A stretch of DNA of 64,000 nt from Azospirillum doebereinerae (GCF_003989665.1 NZ_RZIJ01000013.1:124001-188000), one strand, 5' to 3'; counted from the first letter of the stretch, positions 26,224 to 34,993 are shown. The notes: generated by a model not told the origin, from the sequence alone. Translations and numbers: made by a program.

Positions 26224-27110
26224 GTGTCGATCGTAGGCGGCAGATGATCGAGCCTGAGCAACCGGGATTGCCGATTGCTCGGCAATGTGAGCTGCTGGCG
26301 ATCAGCCGATCGACATTTTACTACACACCGGTTGGGGAAAGCCCCGCCAACCTGGCTCTGATGCGGCTGATCGACGAGGCCTTCACGGAATGTCCGTTCT
26401 ACGGCGCCCGTCAGATGGTCCGCCATCTTGGGCGCCAGGGCCATGCGGTTGGCCGCAACAGGGTGTCCAGGCTGATGGCCAAGATGGGGTTGTCGGCGAT
26501 TTACCAGAAGCCGAAGACCACCGTACCGCACCCAGGACACAAGATTTATCCGTATCTTCTCAGGGGCTTGGTGATCGATCGGCCGGATCAGGCGTGGTGC
26601 GCCGATATCACGTACCTGCCGATGCGGCGCGGTTTTCTGTATCTGGTGGCAATCATGGACTGGCACAGCCGCAAGGTGTTGGCCTGGCGGCTGTCGAACA
26701 CCATGCACGCGGATTTCTGCGTCGAGGCATTGGAGGAAGCCCTGGCCCGGTATGGTCGGCCGGAGATCTTCAATACCGATCAGGGTAGCCAATTCACCGG
26801 CACAGCGTTCACCGGGGTGCTGAAGGAGGCCGGCATCAAGATCAGCATGGACGGGCGCGGTCGCTGGATGGACAATGTCTTCATTGAAAGGCTCTGGCGC
26901 TCGATCAAGTACGAATGCGTCTATCTGCACGCCTTCGAGACCGGATCGGAGCTACGGGCCGGCTTGTCCCGCTGGGTCGGGCTTTATAACGAACGACGCC
27001 CACATTCGGCGCTTGGCGGACGCACGCCCGACGAAGCGTACCGGGGAAACGAAATTGCGCCGTATCCGGGGCATGCCCCGGATACGGCATCCATCCAGTT
27101 GGCGGCATGA
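26220..27110 (+). CDS. IS3-family transposase OrfB (DDE integrase)
   Basis: Protein of 296 residues with an rve integrase core. The DDE triad is visible: D129 in WCADITYLPM, D187 in NTDQGSQFT and E223 in FIERLWRSIKYE, with 35 residues between the second Asp and the Glu, as in IS3/retroviral integrases. The N-terminal HTH_21-like region (YGARQMVRHLGRQGHAVGRNRVSRLMAKMGL) and the tail LYNERRPHSALGGRTPDEAY are also typical. All catalytic residues are present. Confidence 0.95.
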   Translation: MSVDRRRQMIEPEQPGLPIARQCELLAISRSTFYYTPVGESPANLALMRLIDEAFTECPFYGARQMVRHLGRQGHAVGRNRVSRLMAKMGLSAIYQKPKTTVPHPGHKIYPYLLRGLVIDRPDQAWCADITYLPMRRGFLYLVAIMDWHSRKVLAWRLSNTMHADFCVEALEEALARYGRPEIFNTDQGSQFTGTAFTGVLKEAGIKISMDGRGRWMDNVFIERLWRSIKYECVYLHAFETGSELRAGLSRWVGLYNERRPHSALGGRTPDEAYRGNEIAPYPGHAPDTASIQLAA

Positions 27111-27171
27111 CAGACAACAGGGAATAGCTTATTCAGGCCGCCAATCTGTCCAAACAAACGGGGCCACCTCT

Positions 27172-27271
27172 CTTCGCCATCGGCCTCGCGTCTTGTGCCA
27201 TGCAGATCGAGCAGTCTCGTGAAGGCCGCAGCCAAGCGAACATCCGGGGGAACCTGCGGGGCTTCTGTCAT
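27172..27271 (-). pseudogene. 5' end of the small gene split by the IS
   Basis: ATG at 27271 opens MTEAPQVPPDVRLAAAFTRL and runs about 33 codons to the IS end, where the frame continues only into IS sequence. Its direction and position fit the C-terminal piece at 25641-25866. Together they would encode roughly 110 residues with a predicted HTH near the end. The exact junction cannot be reconstructed because no target duplication is evident. Confidence 0.45.
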
Positions 27272-27414
27272 GGGTTGAGCACTGCACGAATGGTGGGCTT
27301 CTAAGTGTATACCTGATTGGAAGATTCCATCCAAACGTCATTGTGAATGCATGGCTTTCACGCCACCGTTCAGAGTGATTCCATAGCGTTCGAAATCACA
27401 GCGCACGACGCATC

Positions 27415-28606
27415 TCAGCGGCGGCGCATAACCTTTTCGGTGACGTTGTTCTTCCAGAGGTCGGCGGAGCGCATGTAGCGGCGGGCCACCTCGACCGATT
27501 TGTGGCGGGTCTGGCGCATGACGTCGTGGAACTGCGCCTCCGCCTCGGCCGCCGCGGTGGCCAGCCCGGCGCGCAAGGAGTGGCCGGAGTAGTGGCGCGC
27601 GACGCCGCCGGACAGGGCGCCGAAGGTCTTCTCCAGCAGCCCTTGGTCCCCGGCGCCGACCGCCTCGGCGCTGTCCTTGACCAGCCGCGCCACCGCTTTG
27701 TCCGACAACCGCTTGTCAATTATCGCTCCGCCCGCCCGCAAGCCCACGAACAGCGGCTCCTCGCCATAGCCGGCGGCGCGGTGCCGCATCCAGCGGTGCA
27801 GCGCGGTCGGCACGCACAGCGCGTCGTCGTCGGAGGCCCAGATGGCCACCGCGTCGCCGGCCCCGATTTGGTCGGTCTTGGAGCGGCGGATGGTCAGCAC
27901 GATGCCCTTGCCGTCGACGAAGGCGACGCTCGCTCCGCCGCAGCGCCCCGCCGAAGCCGACGAGCAGCAGGGCGCGGTTGCGCAGGCCGAGCGGGCCGTT
28001 GGGCTGGGCGCGCACCAGGTCGGCGAGCAGGGCCGAGGTGAGCGGGGTGGCTTAGCGGGCCGGACGGGTGCCCTTGCGGCGGCTGATGCCGTCGAGCAGG
28101 AAGGCGATGCTCGGGTGGCTGGGGTCGAGGGAGAGGTCGACCAGCCGGTGGGCGGTGACGACGGCGGCGAGGTGGACCTGCAGCGTGGCGACGGCGAGGC
28201 GCTCGGCCGCGGCGGTCAGGTACATGGCGACGAGGCGCGGGTCGCCGGACAGCGCGGCGACGCCGAGGCGGGCGCACCACGCCTCGTACTGACGCCAAGC
28301 CGAGCGGTAGGCGCGCAGCGTGCCGGCGCCGCGGGCCTGGGTGGCGTAGGCAGCGGCCTGGGACACGAGGGCGCGGATCTCGTCGGCGCGGGCCGGGTCG
28401 AAAGCGCCGGCCGGAAGCACCAGCTCGCCGAAGAGGCCGGTAGCGATGACCAGACCGCCGGCGGTGCCGTCGGGATCCTGGAGGAGTGGGGTGAGGCTGT
28501 TCAAGAGGCACCCTGCCTTGTCGGTCCGTCGGCGCGGTCGTTGGTTTCGCCGACGATTCTCGCTGAGGTAGCTGTATTGGAACTTTCGCTCGTTTTCAGT
28601 GTCCAA
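27415..28606 (-). pseudogene. Tyrosine recombinase/integrase, inactivated
   Basis: The N-terminal frame (28606-28052) has a core-binding SAM-like region (GTLRAYRSAWRQYEAWCARLG) and ends at a TAA after KGTRPAR. Translation continues meaningfully in the same frame beyond the TAA (ATPLTSALLADLVRAQPNG, then LLLVGFGGALRRSE), so the TAA looks like a nonsense change, for example CAA to TAA. Just after LRRSE the frame shifts and several codons are missing. The C-terminal frame then carries IRRSKTDQ, HSLRAGLATAA and TRHKSVEVARRY, which hold the catalytic Arg, His and nearby residues. Two lesions make it a pseudogene. Confidence 0.8.
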
Positions 28607-28778
28607 AAAGGCCGCTTGTCGGACGTAGGCTAAAACCGAAGGGGAACGCCCCTCCGGTGTGCGTTCGAATGGTCTGGGTCAGGTTGCTCGGCGGCAAAAA
28701 GTCGGGTGCCGGGGCACTGCCATCCGCACCGATGGCCGACGCCGATTCAAATACGACCCAAGCGGGCGGGCAAAATTC

Positions 28779-28880
28779 GCCTGATCAGCCCGCAGATTTT
28801 GGCGTGATTAGCTCTGCAAAGCAGAACAGAAGGCCATCCGGAAGACCAAAGAACCCGAAATTTGCCTGATTAGCCCAGCA
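28779..28880 (+). repeat. Three iteron-like repeats, GCxTGATxAGCxCxGCA
   Basis: GCCTGATCAGCCCGCAG (28779), GCGTGATTAGCTCTGCA (28802) and GCCTGATTAGCCCAGCA (28864) are imperfect direct repeats of about 17 bp, starting 23 and 62 bp apart. These spacings are close to whole numbers of helical turns. They could be protein-binding iterons; their role is unknown. Confidence 0.5.
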
Positions 28881-29120
28881 ATGACACACGCTCGCACTAT
28901 CGCTGGCCCGGCGATATTTTTAAGGATTGCGCAGGCTGACAACTGTCCGGTTGGAAATCAGCGGAAAAATTTTGACCGCCAAGCCGGCCACAGTCCTCTC
29001 CGCAGGCAACGAGACAAGATGCCAAACCGGATGGTCGGCTGGTAAGCGCCGGCCGAGGCGGTCGAAAACACGCCCCGTGCTGGACAGGGGGCGAGCGCCT
29101 GAAGGGAACTGTTGTTTTTC

Positions 29121-29158
29121 AGCTGGTTGAAGCGGATGCGAAGGGGCTTCGACCAGCT
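29121..29158 (+). terminator. Hairpin with T-run
   Basis: AGCTGGTTGAAGC (29121-29133) pairs with GCTTCGACCAGCT (29146-29158) with one G-T-type mismatch and a 12-nt loop, followed by TTT TCGC. It has the shape of a Rho-independent terminator for plus-strand transcription, although no gene is recognised just upstream. Confidence 0.5.
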
Positions 29159-29262
29159 TTTCGCATGAACCGCTGACATTTTGCATGAACCGGTTTGCAA
29201 AGCTGCGGCACGCGAGGCCCCAAACCCCTCAGGATCCGGCTTTTCGCATCAACTGCCTGACA
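29158..29262 (+). repeat. Three imperfect direct repeats, TTTTCGCATgAACcGC
   Basis: TTTTCGCATGAACCGCTGACA (29158), TTTTGCATGAACCGG (29179) and TTTTCGCATCAACTGCCTGACA (29241) share a TTTT(C)GCATxAAC core; the first and third also share the following CTGACA. They lie immediately after the hairpin. Possible binding sites for a replication or partition protein; unproven. Confidence 0.45.
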
Positions 29263-29501
29263 ACGACATTCAGGGCCGAAAGCGAAGGGCGGCCGCTTTC
29301 ACCCGTGAGAGCGGTGACCTTCAGCCTTGGGATAAGGAAGAAAAACTCATGCTCTGTATAATCCTGGTCTATGAACCAAGCCTTTTCAAAGGGCTGGACG
29401 TGAAAAATCGCCACGGGGAGGGACAATCCTCTCCATGGCGATGAGGGCGTTTCGACGATGGCGGTGGGGATCCGGGCTCCAGCCCGCAGAACGGAGCGGC
29501 G

Positions 29502-30854
29502 TCAGCCGGTGCTTTGGCTGGCGGCCAGCTGGCGGAGGGCTTGGCCGGCGTCGGCGAACACCCCGTCCCAGTCGCCGGGGGTCTCCTGCTGGAACAGGCG
29601 CATCGACGGGTACCAGGGCGTCGTGGAGCCCTTGTCGCCGTAGATCCAGTACGGCATGTACTGGAGCAGGTTCCACACCGGACGGCCGAGCGAGCCGGCG
29701 AGATGGGCGACCGAGCTGTCGGTCATGATGATCAGATCGAGCCGCTCCAGCGCCGCCGCCGTGTCGGCGAAGTCCTGGAAATGCGGCCCCAGCGGTGTGA
29801 TCAGCGTGGTGGTGCCAAGCGTCTCCAGCTCCGCCTCCGGCGGTCCCTTCTGGAGGCTGAACAGACGGACCTTGGGGATTTCCAGGAAGCGGAGGAAGCG
29901 CGACAGCGTCGTGGCGCGTCGGGTGTTGTCCTTGAAGGTGACGCGGCCCGACCAGATGATCCCGACGTTCAGGATGCCCGGCGTCTTCGGCACCAGGGTG
30001 GCGGCCTTGGCGCGGGCATCCGCCGGGACGCTTACCGGGGTGGGCGGCGGCACGCTGTCGACCGTGGTGCCCAGCCGCTCGGGCAGGCTCATCAGCGGGC
30101 AATAGACGTCGTAGGGGGGAAGCTCGGACCCGGCCGGGATGAAGGCGTCCACGCCGGGCAGCCCGTCGAGCAGGCGGCGCAGCTCGGGATGGCATTCCAG
30201 GATGACCCGCCCGCCCCGCGCCTTGACCAGCGGCACGTAGCGTGCGGTCAGCAGCGCGTCGCCGAAGCCCTGTTCGGTGTTCAGCAGGATGGTGCGCCCG
30301 TCGAGCGGGCTTCCGTCCCACAGCACGCCCGGCGGCTTGCGGTTCTGATAGCTTGGCAGATCCAGCCGGCAGTCGTAATCGCGGAACCCCTCCTCGTAGC
30401 GGCCGAGCTGGAGCAGGGTCAGCACCCGGTCCCAGCGCAGGGACACGTTGCCGGGGGCGACCTTCAGGGCGTGGTCGATGACCTGGACGGCGCGCTCGAA
30501 CCGGCGGGCGTGGCGCAGGGCGACCGTGTAGTTGACGACGTGGGAGAAGGCGCCCTTCGACAGCGTGACCGCTTTTTCATGGGCGGCGATCGCCTCGTCG
30601 TATCGCTCCTGATCGGCCAGGACGTTGCCGAGGTTGGTCCAGGCCCCGCTGTGTTCGGGATCGAATTCCAGCGCGCGGTGCTGGCAGGCGATGGCCTGCT
30701 GGACCTTGCCCTGCTGGCGCAGAAGGGAGCCGAGCGCGCTCCAGACATTCGGGTCCCTGGGCTGTTCCACGAGCATGCGCTCCAACAGCTCGATGCTCAG
30801 GCCTTGGTCCGGCGCCGAGGCCGGCTTGGGCGCAACCGCGGTCTCGGTCACCAT
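29502..30854 (-). CDS. TPR protein with glycosyltransferase (GT9/GT41-like) domain
   Basis: About 450 residues from MVTETAV; an in-frame ATG at 30902 is an alternative start. Residues about 15-155 are TPR repeats (VWSALGSLLRQQGKVQQAIACQHRAL, AWTNLGNVLADQERYDEAIAAHEKAV). The rest has a GT-B half related to heptosyltransferase and O-GlcNAc transferase folds: ILLNTEQGFGDALLTARYVPLV, VGIIWSGRVTFKDN, LFSLQKGP and DLIIMTDSSVAHLAGSLGRPVWNLL. TPR-transferase proteins of this type are common in Azospirillum-like genomes and may glycosylate surface proteins. The acceptor is unknown. Confidence 0.82.
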   Translation of the reverse strand: MVTETAVAPKPASAPDQGLSIELLERMLVEQPRDPNVWSALGSLLRQQGKVQQAIACQHRALEFDPEHSGAWTNLGNVLADQERYDEAIAAHEKAVTLSKGAFSHVVNYTVALRHARRFERAVQVIDHALKVAPGNVSLRWDRVLTLLQLGRYEEGFRDYDCRLDLPSYQNRKPPGVLWDGSPLDGRTILLNTEQGFGDALLTARYVPLVKARGGRVILECHPELRRLLDGLPGVDAFIPAGSELPPYDVYCPLMSLPERLGTTVDSVPPPTPVSVPADARAKAATLVPKTPGILNVGIIWSGRVTFKDNTRRATTLSRFLRFLEIPKVRLFSLQKGPPEAELETLGTTTLITPLGPHFQDFADTAAALERLDLIIMTDSSVAHLAGSLGRPVWNLLQYMPYWIYGDKGSTTPWYPSMRLFQQETPGDWDGVFADAGQALRQLAASQSTG

Positions 30855-30999
30855 GATGGAAAAGCCCTGGAAGTGGCGGTTGGTGGGAGGGGATAGACTC
30901 ACAGCCGGGCGAAGTCAAACCGGCGAACCCACCCTTCGGCGGGTTGTTCCGGCAATAACACGGGCGGTGATGCAGCCGTGCCACGCCGCACCGACGGCG

Positions 31000-31362
31000 T
31001 CAGCGCCGACGCAGATCCTGGAGGTCGATGTCGTCGACCCGGTAGCCGGCCTGCCGCAGGGCGCGCAGCACGATCACCTTCTGGGCGGTGCCCTCGCGCG
31101 CGGCGGCCTGGCGCAGTTCCTCGATAAGGTAGTCGGGCAGCATCGCCTGCCATGGGCGTGTCGGGGCCGGACGGACGAGGCGGGGCGGCTCGGGGATTTC
31201 CGGGGCGGACGGGGCGACCGCCGCCTTGGGCGGAAGGGGGGCAGCGGGCTCGCCCGGATCGGTCGGCAGGAACCCTTTCTTCAGGCCGTATTCCCGGATT
31301 GGGTCGATCTCCGGGCTCATGTCAATGCCGCCCAGGGGGGGGCGGGTGGTCTTGGGGGGCAT
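31000..31362 (-). CDS. Small RHH-like protein downstream of ParA
   Basis: Protein of 120 residues. The first 65 are proline-rich and probably disordered. The C-terminal half, WQAMLPDYLIEELRQAAAREGTAQKVIVLRALRQAGYRV, looks like a ribbon-helix-helix DNA-binding fold (short strand then two helices). Lying 125 bp downstream of a ParA ATPase on the same strand, it is a good candidate for the centromere-binding partner of a type Ib-like partition system. Palindromes in the spacer could be its sites. The assignment rests on context and helix pattern. Confidence 0.55.
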   Translation of the reverse strand: MPPKTTRPPLGGIDMSPEIDPIREYGLKKGFLPTDPGEPAAPLPPKAAVAPSAPEIPEPPRLVRPAPTRPWQAMLPDYLIEELRQAAAREGTAQKVIVLRALRQAGYRVDDIDLQDLRRR

Positions 31363-31427
31363 GGCTCGGTTCCGGTGTCGGGCGTTATGAAGCCATGAAA
31401 CAAAGCCATGATTTTATGAAAGTCAAG

Positions 31428-31492
31428 CGTCACAGTGACGGCATCTATAATGCCCTATTTTTCATGACATCATATCAGAGCATGACGTCATG
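31428..31492. promoter_or_regulatory. Palindromes in the parA-RHH spacer
   Basis: CGTCACAGTGACG (31428-31440, one central mismatch) and the perfect 12-bp palindrome CATGACGTCATG (31481-31492, overlapping the parA stop) lie in an AT-rich spacer that also has repeated ATGA/CATGATTTTATG words. This is the expected place for an operator or centromere bound by a small RHH protein. Inference only. Confidence 0.4.
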
Positions 31493-32168
31493 CCGCTCGT
31501 GCCACCAACGGGTTGCAGGGAGCGGCGTCGAGGAAATCCAAGAACTCGTCGGTCATGGCGCGCACGTTGTGGTCGGCGTTGCTGGCCGGGTTGACCTCGC
31601 CGGGGCCTTGGCCGGTGTAGCTCATCTCCTTGATCAACGAGCGCTCGATCAGCTCGGTGCGGAAGGTCGGGACGCCGTGTTCGGCCAGCAGTTCGCGGGC
31701 GTGGCGGTCGACGCGGGACTCGATGGCGGCCTGGGTGCGGACGATGACGACGCTCGACACCGGGGTGTGCTTCAGCACCCCGATGGAATCGGCGACGACC
31801 TTGAAGGTGCGCACCGCCTCCTTGATGTCCATGAAGGACTGCTGGGTCGGGATCATCACCCCGTCGCTGACCGAGAAGGCGTAGAGCATGGTCAGGTTGC
31901 CGAAGCCCGCGAGGTCGATCAGCGTGTGGTCGTGCCGGCCCGCCCGCTCCTGCACGATCTGACGCACGTTGGCCTCGGTGACCTCCTCGACCACGGTCAC
32001 GCCGGCGTCGCGGCGGCGGCGCGCCCATTCCGCCAGATGCCGGTTCGGATCGCAATCCAGCAGCAGGACGCTCTTCTCCCGGCGGCGGAGTTCGGTGGTC
32101 AAGGCCATGACGAGGCTGGTCTTGCCGACGCCGCCCTTGGTGGAGGCGAAACTGCTGATGCGGGTCAT
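31488..32168 (-). CDS. parA: ParA-family ATPase
   Basis: Protein of 226 residues beginning MTRISSFASTKGGVGKTSLVM, with the deviant Walker A KGGVGKT at about 11-17, Walker A' LLLDCDPN, and DHTLIDLAGFG as Walker B. The length without an N-terminal HTH fits the short ParA type of plasmid partition or VirC1/Soj-like positioning systems. With the downstream RHH-like gene it probably moves the replicon or a protein cluster along the nucleoid. It supports a plasmid or chromid origin of this region. Confidence 0.85.
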   Translation of the reverse strand: MTRISSFASTKGGVGKTSLVMALTTELRRREKSVLLLDCDPNRHLAEWARRRRDAGVTVVEEVTEANVRQIVQERAGRHDHTLIDLAGFGNLTMLYAFSVSDGVMIPTQQSFMDIKEAVRTFKVVADSIGVLKHTPVSSVVIVRTQAAIESRVDRHARELLAEHGVPTFRTELIERSLIKEMSYTGQGPGEVNPASNADHNVRAMTDEFLDFLDAAPCNPLVARAA

Positions 32169-32592
32169 GGGCGTTCCATGGGGGCCAATTGACGGATGCG
32201 CCGCAGAGTAAGGCGCATCAAAGGGATTAGGGAAGGGATTTCACGATATGAAGGCACCGTATTAAATGGTATCATGATAACATTTAATGATTATAAATGC
32301 TTGTGCTGGCTGTTCGCCAAAAGACCCATGGAATGCTATGCCCCTGCAAACGAGCGCGATTGTTCGTTACCAAGCAGGAGATCGGCAGAATATTTCCATA
32401 TCATGAAATATGGGAATGTTAAGAAGTCCTGCGCTTTCCTCCTTCCGGGCGGCCGCAGTGGAAAAGGGCTGGCCGTCGGCATGGCAATCACCGTATCTTG
32501 ATGATTGCGGTGGCAAAGTGATTCGGCACGATTTTCGCCGCTTGTCGCTTCGCAGTGGTTGAGAGACACAAACCGTCAGGAACAATCGCCCC
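32169..32592. other. Divergent spacer with AT-rich palindromes
   Basis: 424 bp between parA (minus) and the next plus-strand gene, with no convincing protein. It contains TATCATGATA (32270-32279, perfect) and a larger imperfect dyad around CCATATCATGAAATATGG (about 32393-32412). Probably holds the parA promoter and possibly partition sites. Confidence 0.45.
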
Positions 32593-33135
32593 ATGACCAA
32601 GCTCGTTGTCCGGCAGGGGCCTCTCAGCACCAAGATGTATTGTGCCATCGGCATGGTCGCGGTGTCTTGGGCGCATCTGGAAGAGGTCATATCTTTCTGC
32701 CTGTCCCGGCTCCTGGGGGTCGAGCATGTGGAGTTCCTCACCATCAGCGCCAACATGCAGGTCAAGGCGCGGCTCGATTCCATCAAGGCGCTCGCCGGGC
32801 AGAAGCTGTCGAACCAAGCCGCCGCACAGACCATCGAACTCTGCGAGCAGGCGATCCAGCTCAGCAAGGAGCGCAACCGCATCCTACACGGCTCCTGGCT
32901 CCAGGGGGAGACGCCGGACGTCGGGATCCGCCTGAACTACCGGGCTTATGGCCGCGTCACCTACGACAGCCCGGAGATGACGGCCAAGGAGATCGCCATC
33001 GTCGCCAGCTCGATGAACGAGGTCGGCACACGGATGATGCTCAACCTCCAGCAGCTCGGCCTGTACGATCCCAGGACGCCGATGAAAGCCCCCGCCCCGG
33101 CGGCTGCCGAACCCCCGGTCTCCGCCGCTTCCTGA
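32593..33135 (+). CDS. Unknown protein with HEPN-like RxxxxH motif
   Basis: Protein of 180 residues, not recognised as a named family. It is helix-rich (WAHLEEVISFCLSRLL, QAAAQTIELCEQAIQLSKERNRILHGSW) and the RNRILH segment fits the R-x4-H pattern of HEPN-type RNases, which occur in toxin and defence modules. The C-terminal 25 residues are Pro/Ala-rich. The motif alone is weak evidence. No antitoxin-like partner is obvious; the following gene is also unknown. Confidence 0.5.
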   Translation: MTKLVVRQGPLSTKMYCAIGMVAVSWAHLEEVISFCLSRLLGVEHVEFLTISANMQVKARLDSIKALAGQKLSNQAAAQTIELCEQAIQLSKERNRILHGSWLQGETPDVGIRLNYRAYGRVTYDSPEMTAKEIAIVASSMNEVGTRMMLNLQQLGLYDPRTPMKAPAPAAAEPPVSAAS

Positions 33136-33260
33136 TCCTGACGGCCGGCGCCCGCGGGGCACTGCCAAGCCGGCAGGCCGTGCGCGGTTCGACTTCCGCG
33201 CCACGGTATGGCAGGGTCCGCCCCTTCCGGGGTCCGTCCCCCTTCCCAAGGTTCGCAACG

Positions 33261-33686
33261 ATGCCGGCTGCCCTCCAGAAACCCCGGACGCTCATCAACG
33301 TGGAGATGGACGAACGGACCGTCCTGTTTCCGGACGGGAAATTCCTATCTCACATCTCCGTGTTCGAAGAGGATGGGCGGGTGCGGCTGGAGGCCGTGTT
33401 CCTGTTCAACGAATCCCGTCAGCCGGCGGACATCGCCACGCTCGATGTCGAGGACGCCCGCGAACTGGCGCGCGCGGTGATGGACGGCGTGTTTCAGGGC
33501 CGCACCCAGCATGTCCTGTCCGATGCCGCGAAGGTCGCCCTGATCTTCAATCCGAACGGCTTCATCCTGCGTTTTGGCGAAGGGGCGGCGCTGCGCGAGC
33601 TGTTCATCGCCTCGCCCGCCATCATCCGGCTCGCCCAAGGGCTGCTGCGGATGGTCGACCGGCTCTCGGCCGCTCCGGCCCATTGA
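33261..33686 (+). CDS. Hypothetical protein
   Basis: Protein of 141 residues from the ATG giving MPAALQKPRTLINVEMDERT; longer upstream frames lack support. The sequence has alternating strands and helices (LINVEMDERTVLFPDG, VRLEAVFLFNES, DVEDARELARAVMDGVFQG) and no signal peptide, membrane segment or known motif. It may be co-transcribed with the gene 125 bp upstream. The function is unknown. Confidence 0.6.
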   Translation: MPAALQKPRTLINVEMDERTVLFPDGKFLSHISVFEEDGRVRLEAVFLFNESRQPADIATLDVEDARELARAVMDGVFQGRTQHVLSDAAKVALIFNPNGFILRFGEGAALRELFIASPAIIRLAQGLLRMVDRLSAAPAH

Positions 33687-33713
33687 CGGTGCCGGCCGGC
33701 TGCCGGTCCTGCG

Positions 33714-34787
33714 TTACAGGAGGACCGGGGCGTCCCACGGATCGAAGGGAACGAGCGCCCCTCGGGCCGGATCGGGGCGGACGAAACCGCCGCACCGGTC
33801 GTTCAGCATCGCTGCGGTGAAGGAAAAGCTGCTGTTGGACACCGCCAGCCGGTGCGCCCGCGTCAGCACCAGGAAATCGGTCAGGAACTCCGCGCCCGGC
33901 GGCGGCGGAACCAGATCGGGCTCGGTGAGCGGGGCGAAGTCGGCGAAGCCGGCCGCCGTGGCCGGATCGTCGCTGGCGACGTAGAGGCGGGGACGGTCGA
34001 GGGTGGGCCAGAGCGCCGCCAGCCAATCCCGGTACCAGCCGTCCGGCGGGATCCAATGCCCGTCGCTGACGAAGTCGCCGCGCCGCAGGTGGATGGCGAC
34101 CAGTTCCCCCCCCACCTCGTCCAGGCGGGCCTGCAAGGCGGCGGCGGCAGCGGCGACCGGGCCGTGCCAGCGGAAGAGGTCGCGGAAGCGGTCGCGGTGG
34201 CGCGCCCAGCGCCCGGTGGGTCCGCAGAAATAGCCCCAGAAATCGGCGTCGCGATGGATGTCGCCGCTCTCGCCGGTCAGCGAGGCGACCAAATCCGCCT
34301 CGTCCTCGCGCACTCCGCGCAACCCGGAACCGGGCAGGGGATCGTCGAAACCGAACAGATCCCGGCCGATCCAGTCCGGGGCTTCGACCCGCAGGCCGTG
34401 CGTCTCGCCGTAGAGCCGCAGGAAGCCGTATTGGAGGAGCTGGTTGCCGAAGCGCCCGTTCGCGCCCAGGCTCGTCATGGCGACGCGCCCGGTCATGGCG
34501 TCCGGCGCCTTCGGTGCCGGCGGCGGACCGATCGCCCGCCGGATCCGCAGCAGCGACCGCCGCGTGGCCGGAAGAGCCAAGCCGGGCGTCAGTCTCGTCA
34601 TCCGGCCGTAGAGGGTGATCGCCTCGTCCCATGCGCCCCTGCGCTCGCAGAGCTGGGCGCGATGCAGCAGGACCGGGGCGTGGCAAGGAACCAGCGCCAG
34701 GACGCAGCGGTACAGCCGGTCCGCCTGCTCCACCTGTCCCGCCCGATGCGCATCGAGCGCGCGCTGCACCACATCGTCGAGGGTCAT
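33714..34787 (-). CDS. GT11-like (fucosyltransferase-type) glycosyltransferase with TPR-like N-terminus
   Basis: Protein of 357 residues. Residues 1-70 look like two TPR-type helix pairs. The catalytic part begins ANGRFGNQLLQYGFLRLY, the GNQ-type start of GT11 alpha-1,2-fucosyltransferases, and has the diagnostic VAIHLRRGDFVSDG segment (HxRRxD) and the AVSNSSFSFTAAML segment near the end. A GDP-fucose synthase gene lies at 43 kb, supporting GDP-fucose as donor. The gene is divergent from the TPR-methyltransferase. Confidence 0.8.
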   Translation of the reverse strand: MTLDDVVQRALDAHRAGQVEQADRLYRCVLALVPCHAPVLLHRAQLCERRGAWDEAITLYGRMTRLTPGLALPATRRSLLRIRRAIGPPPAPKAPDAMTGRVAMTSLGANGRFGNQLLQYGFLRLYGETHGLRVEAPDWIGRDLFGFDDPLPGSGLRGVREDEADLVASLTGESGDIHRDADFWGYFCGPTGRWARHRDRFRDLFRWHGPVAAAAAALQARLDEVGGELVAIHLRRGDFVSDGHWIPPDGWYRDWLAALWPTLDRPRLYVASDDPATAAGFADFAPLTEPDLVPPPPGAEFLTDFLVLTRAHRLAVSNSSFSFTAAMLNDRCGGFVRPDPARGALVPFDPWDAPVLL

Positions 34788-34993
34788 GATCTGGGTTCGT
34801 CACGCATCGCCGCCGAAAGCGCATGAGTATAAGGCGGTGGGGCGTGCCGCCACTGGAATCCGCGCGGAAACTCCCAGGCCCGCGCCCGCGCAAGCGAGCG
34901 CCGGGGTCTGTGGCGACGCGCTTGCAACCCCGGGACGGATCGGGGACAAGGGAGGCTTCGCGTCGGTGTTTCGTTCCGCAGGTGGTACTCCCC

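Larger units (their letters stand above)
25867..27171 (+). mobile_element. IS3-family insertion sequence
   Basis: About 1.3 kb with two overlapping frames (orfA and orfB in the -1 frame) and imperfect inverted ends. AGAGGTGGCC at 25867 faces its exact complement ending at 27171. Further inside, CTGGACAG and TTTGGACAG-type blocks and a TAAGCTATTCCC block are shared by both ends. No 3-bp target duplication could be recognised at these ends, so the exact borders may be off by a few bases or the flanks have been rearranged. It appears intact and potentially active. Confidence 0.85.
28607..29501. other. Gene-free 0.9-kb stretch with direct repeats
   Basis: No convincing protein is encoded here. 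The open frame 28657-28869 has no family features and a low-complexity tail. The stretch contains two sets of imperfect direct repeats and a terminator-like hairpin, listed separately. Its position, between a dead recombinase and a partition-like locus, would fit a plasmid control or origin region, but no replication initiator gene is visible in the window. Confidence 0.5.

Noticed and set aside
25864-27174. 3-bp target duplication for the IS3-family element
   Set aside because: The bases next to the inferred ends (ACC on the left, CTT on the right) do not match.
28657-28869. 70-codon ORF in the repeat-rich spacer
   Set aside because: No good ribosome-binding site, low-complexity tail, and it runs over the direct repeats; more likely chance.
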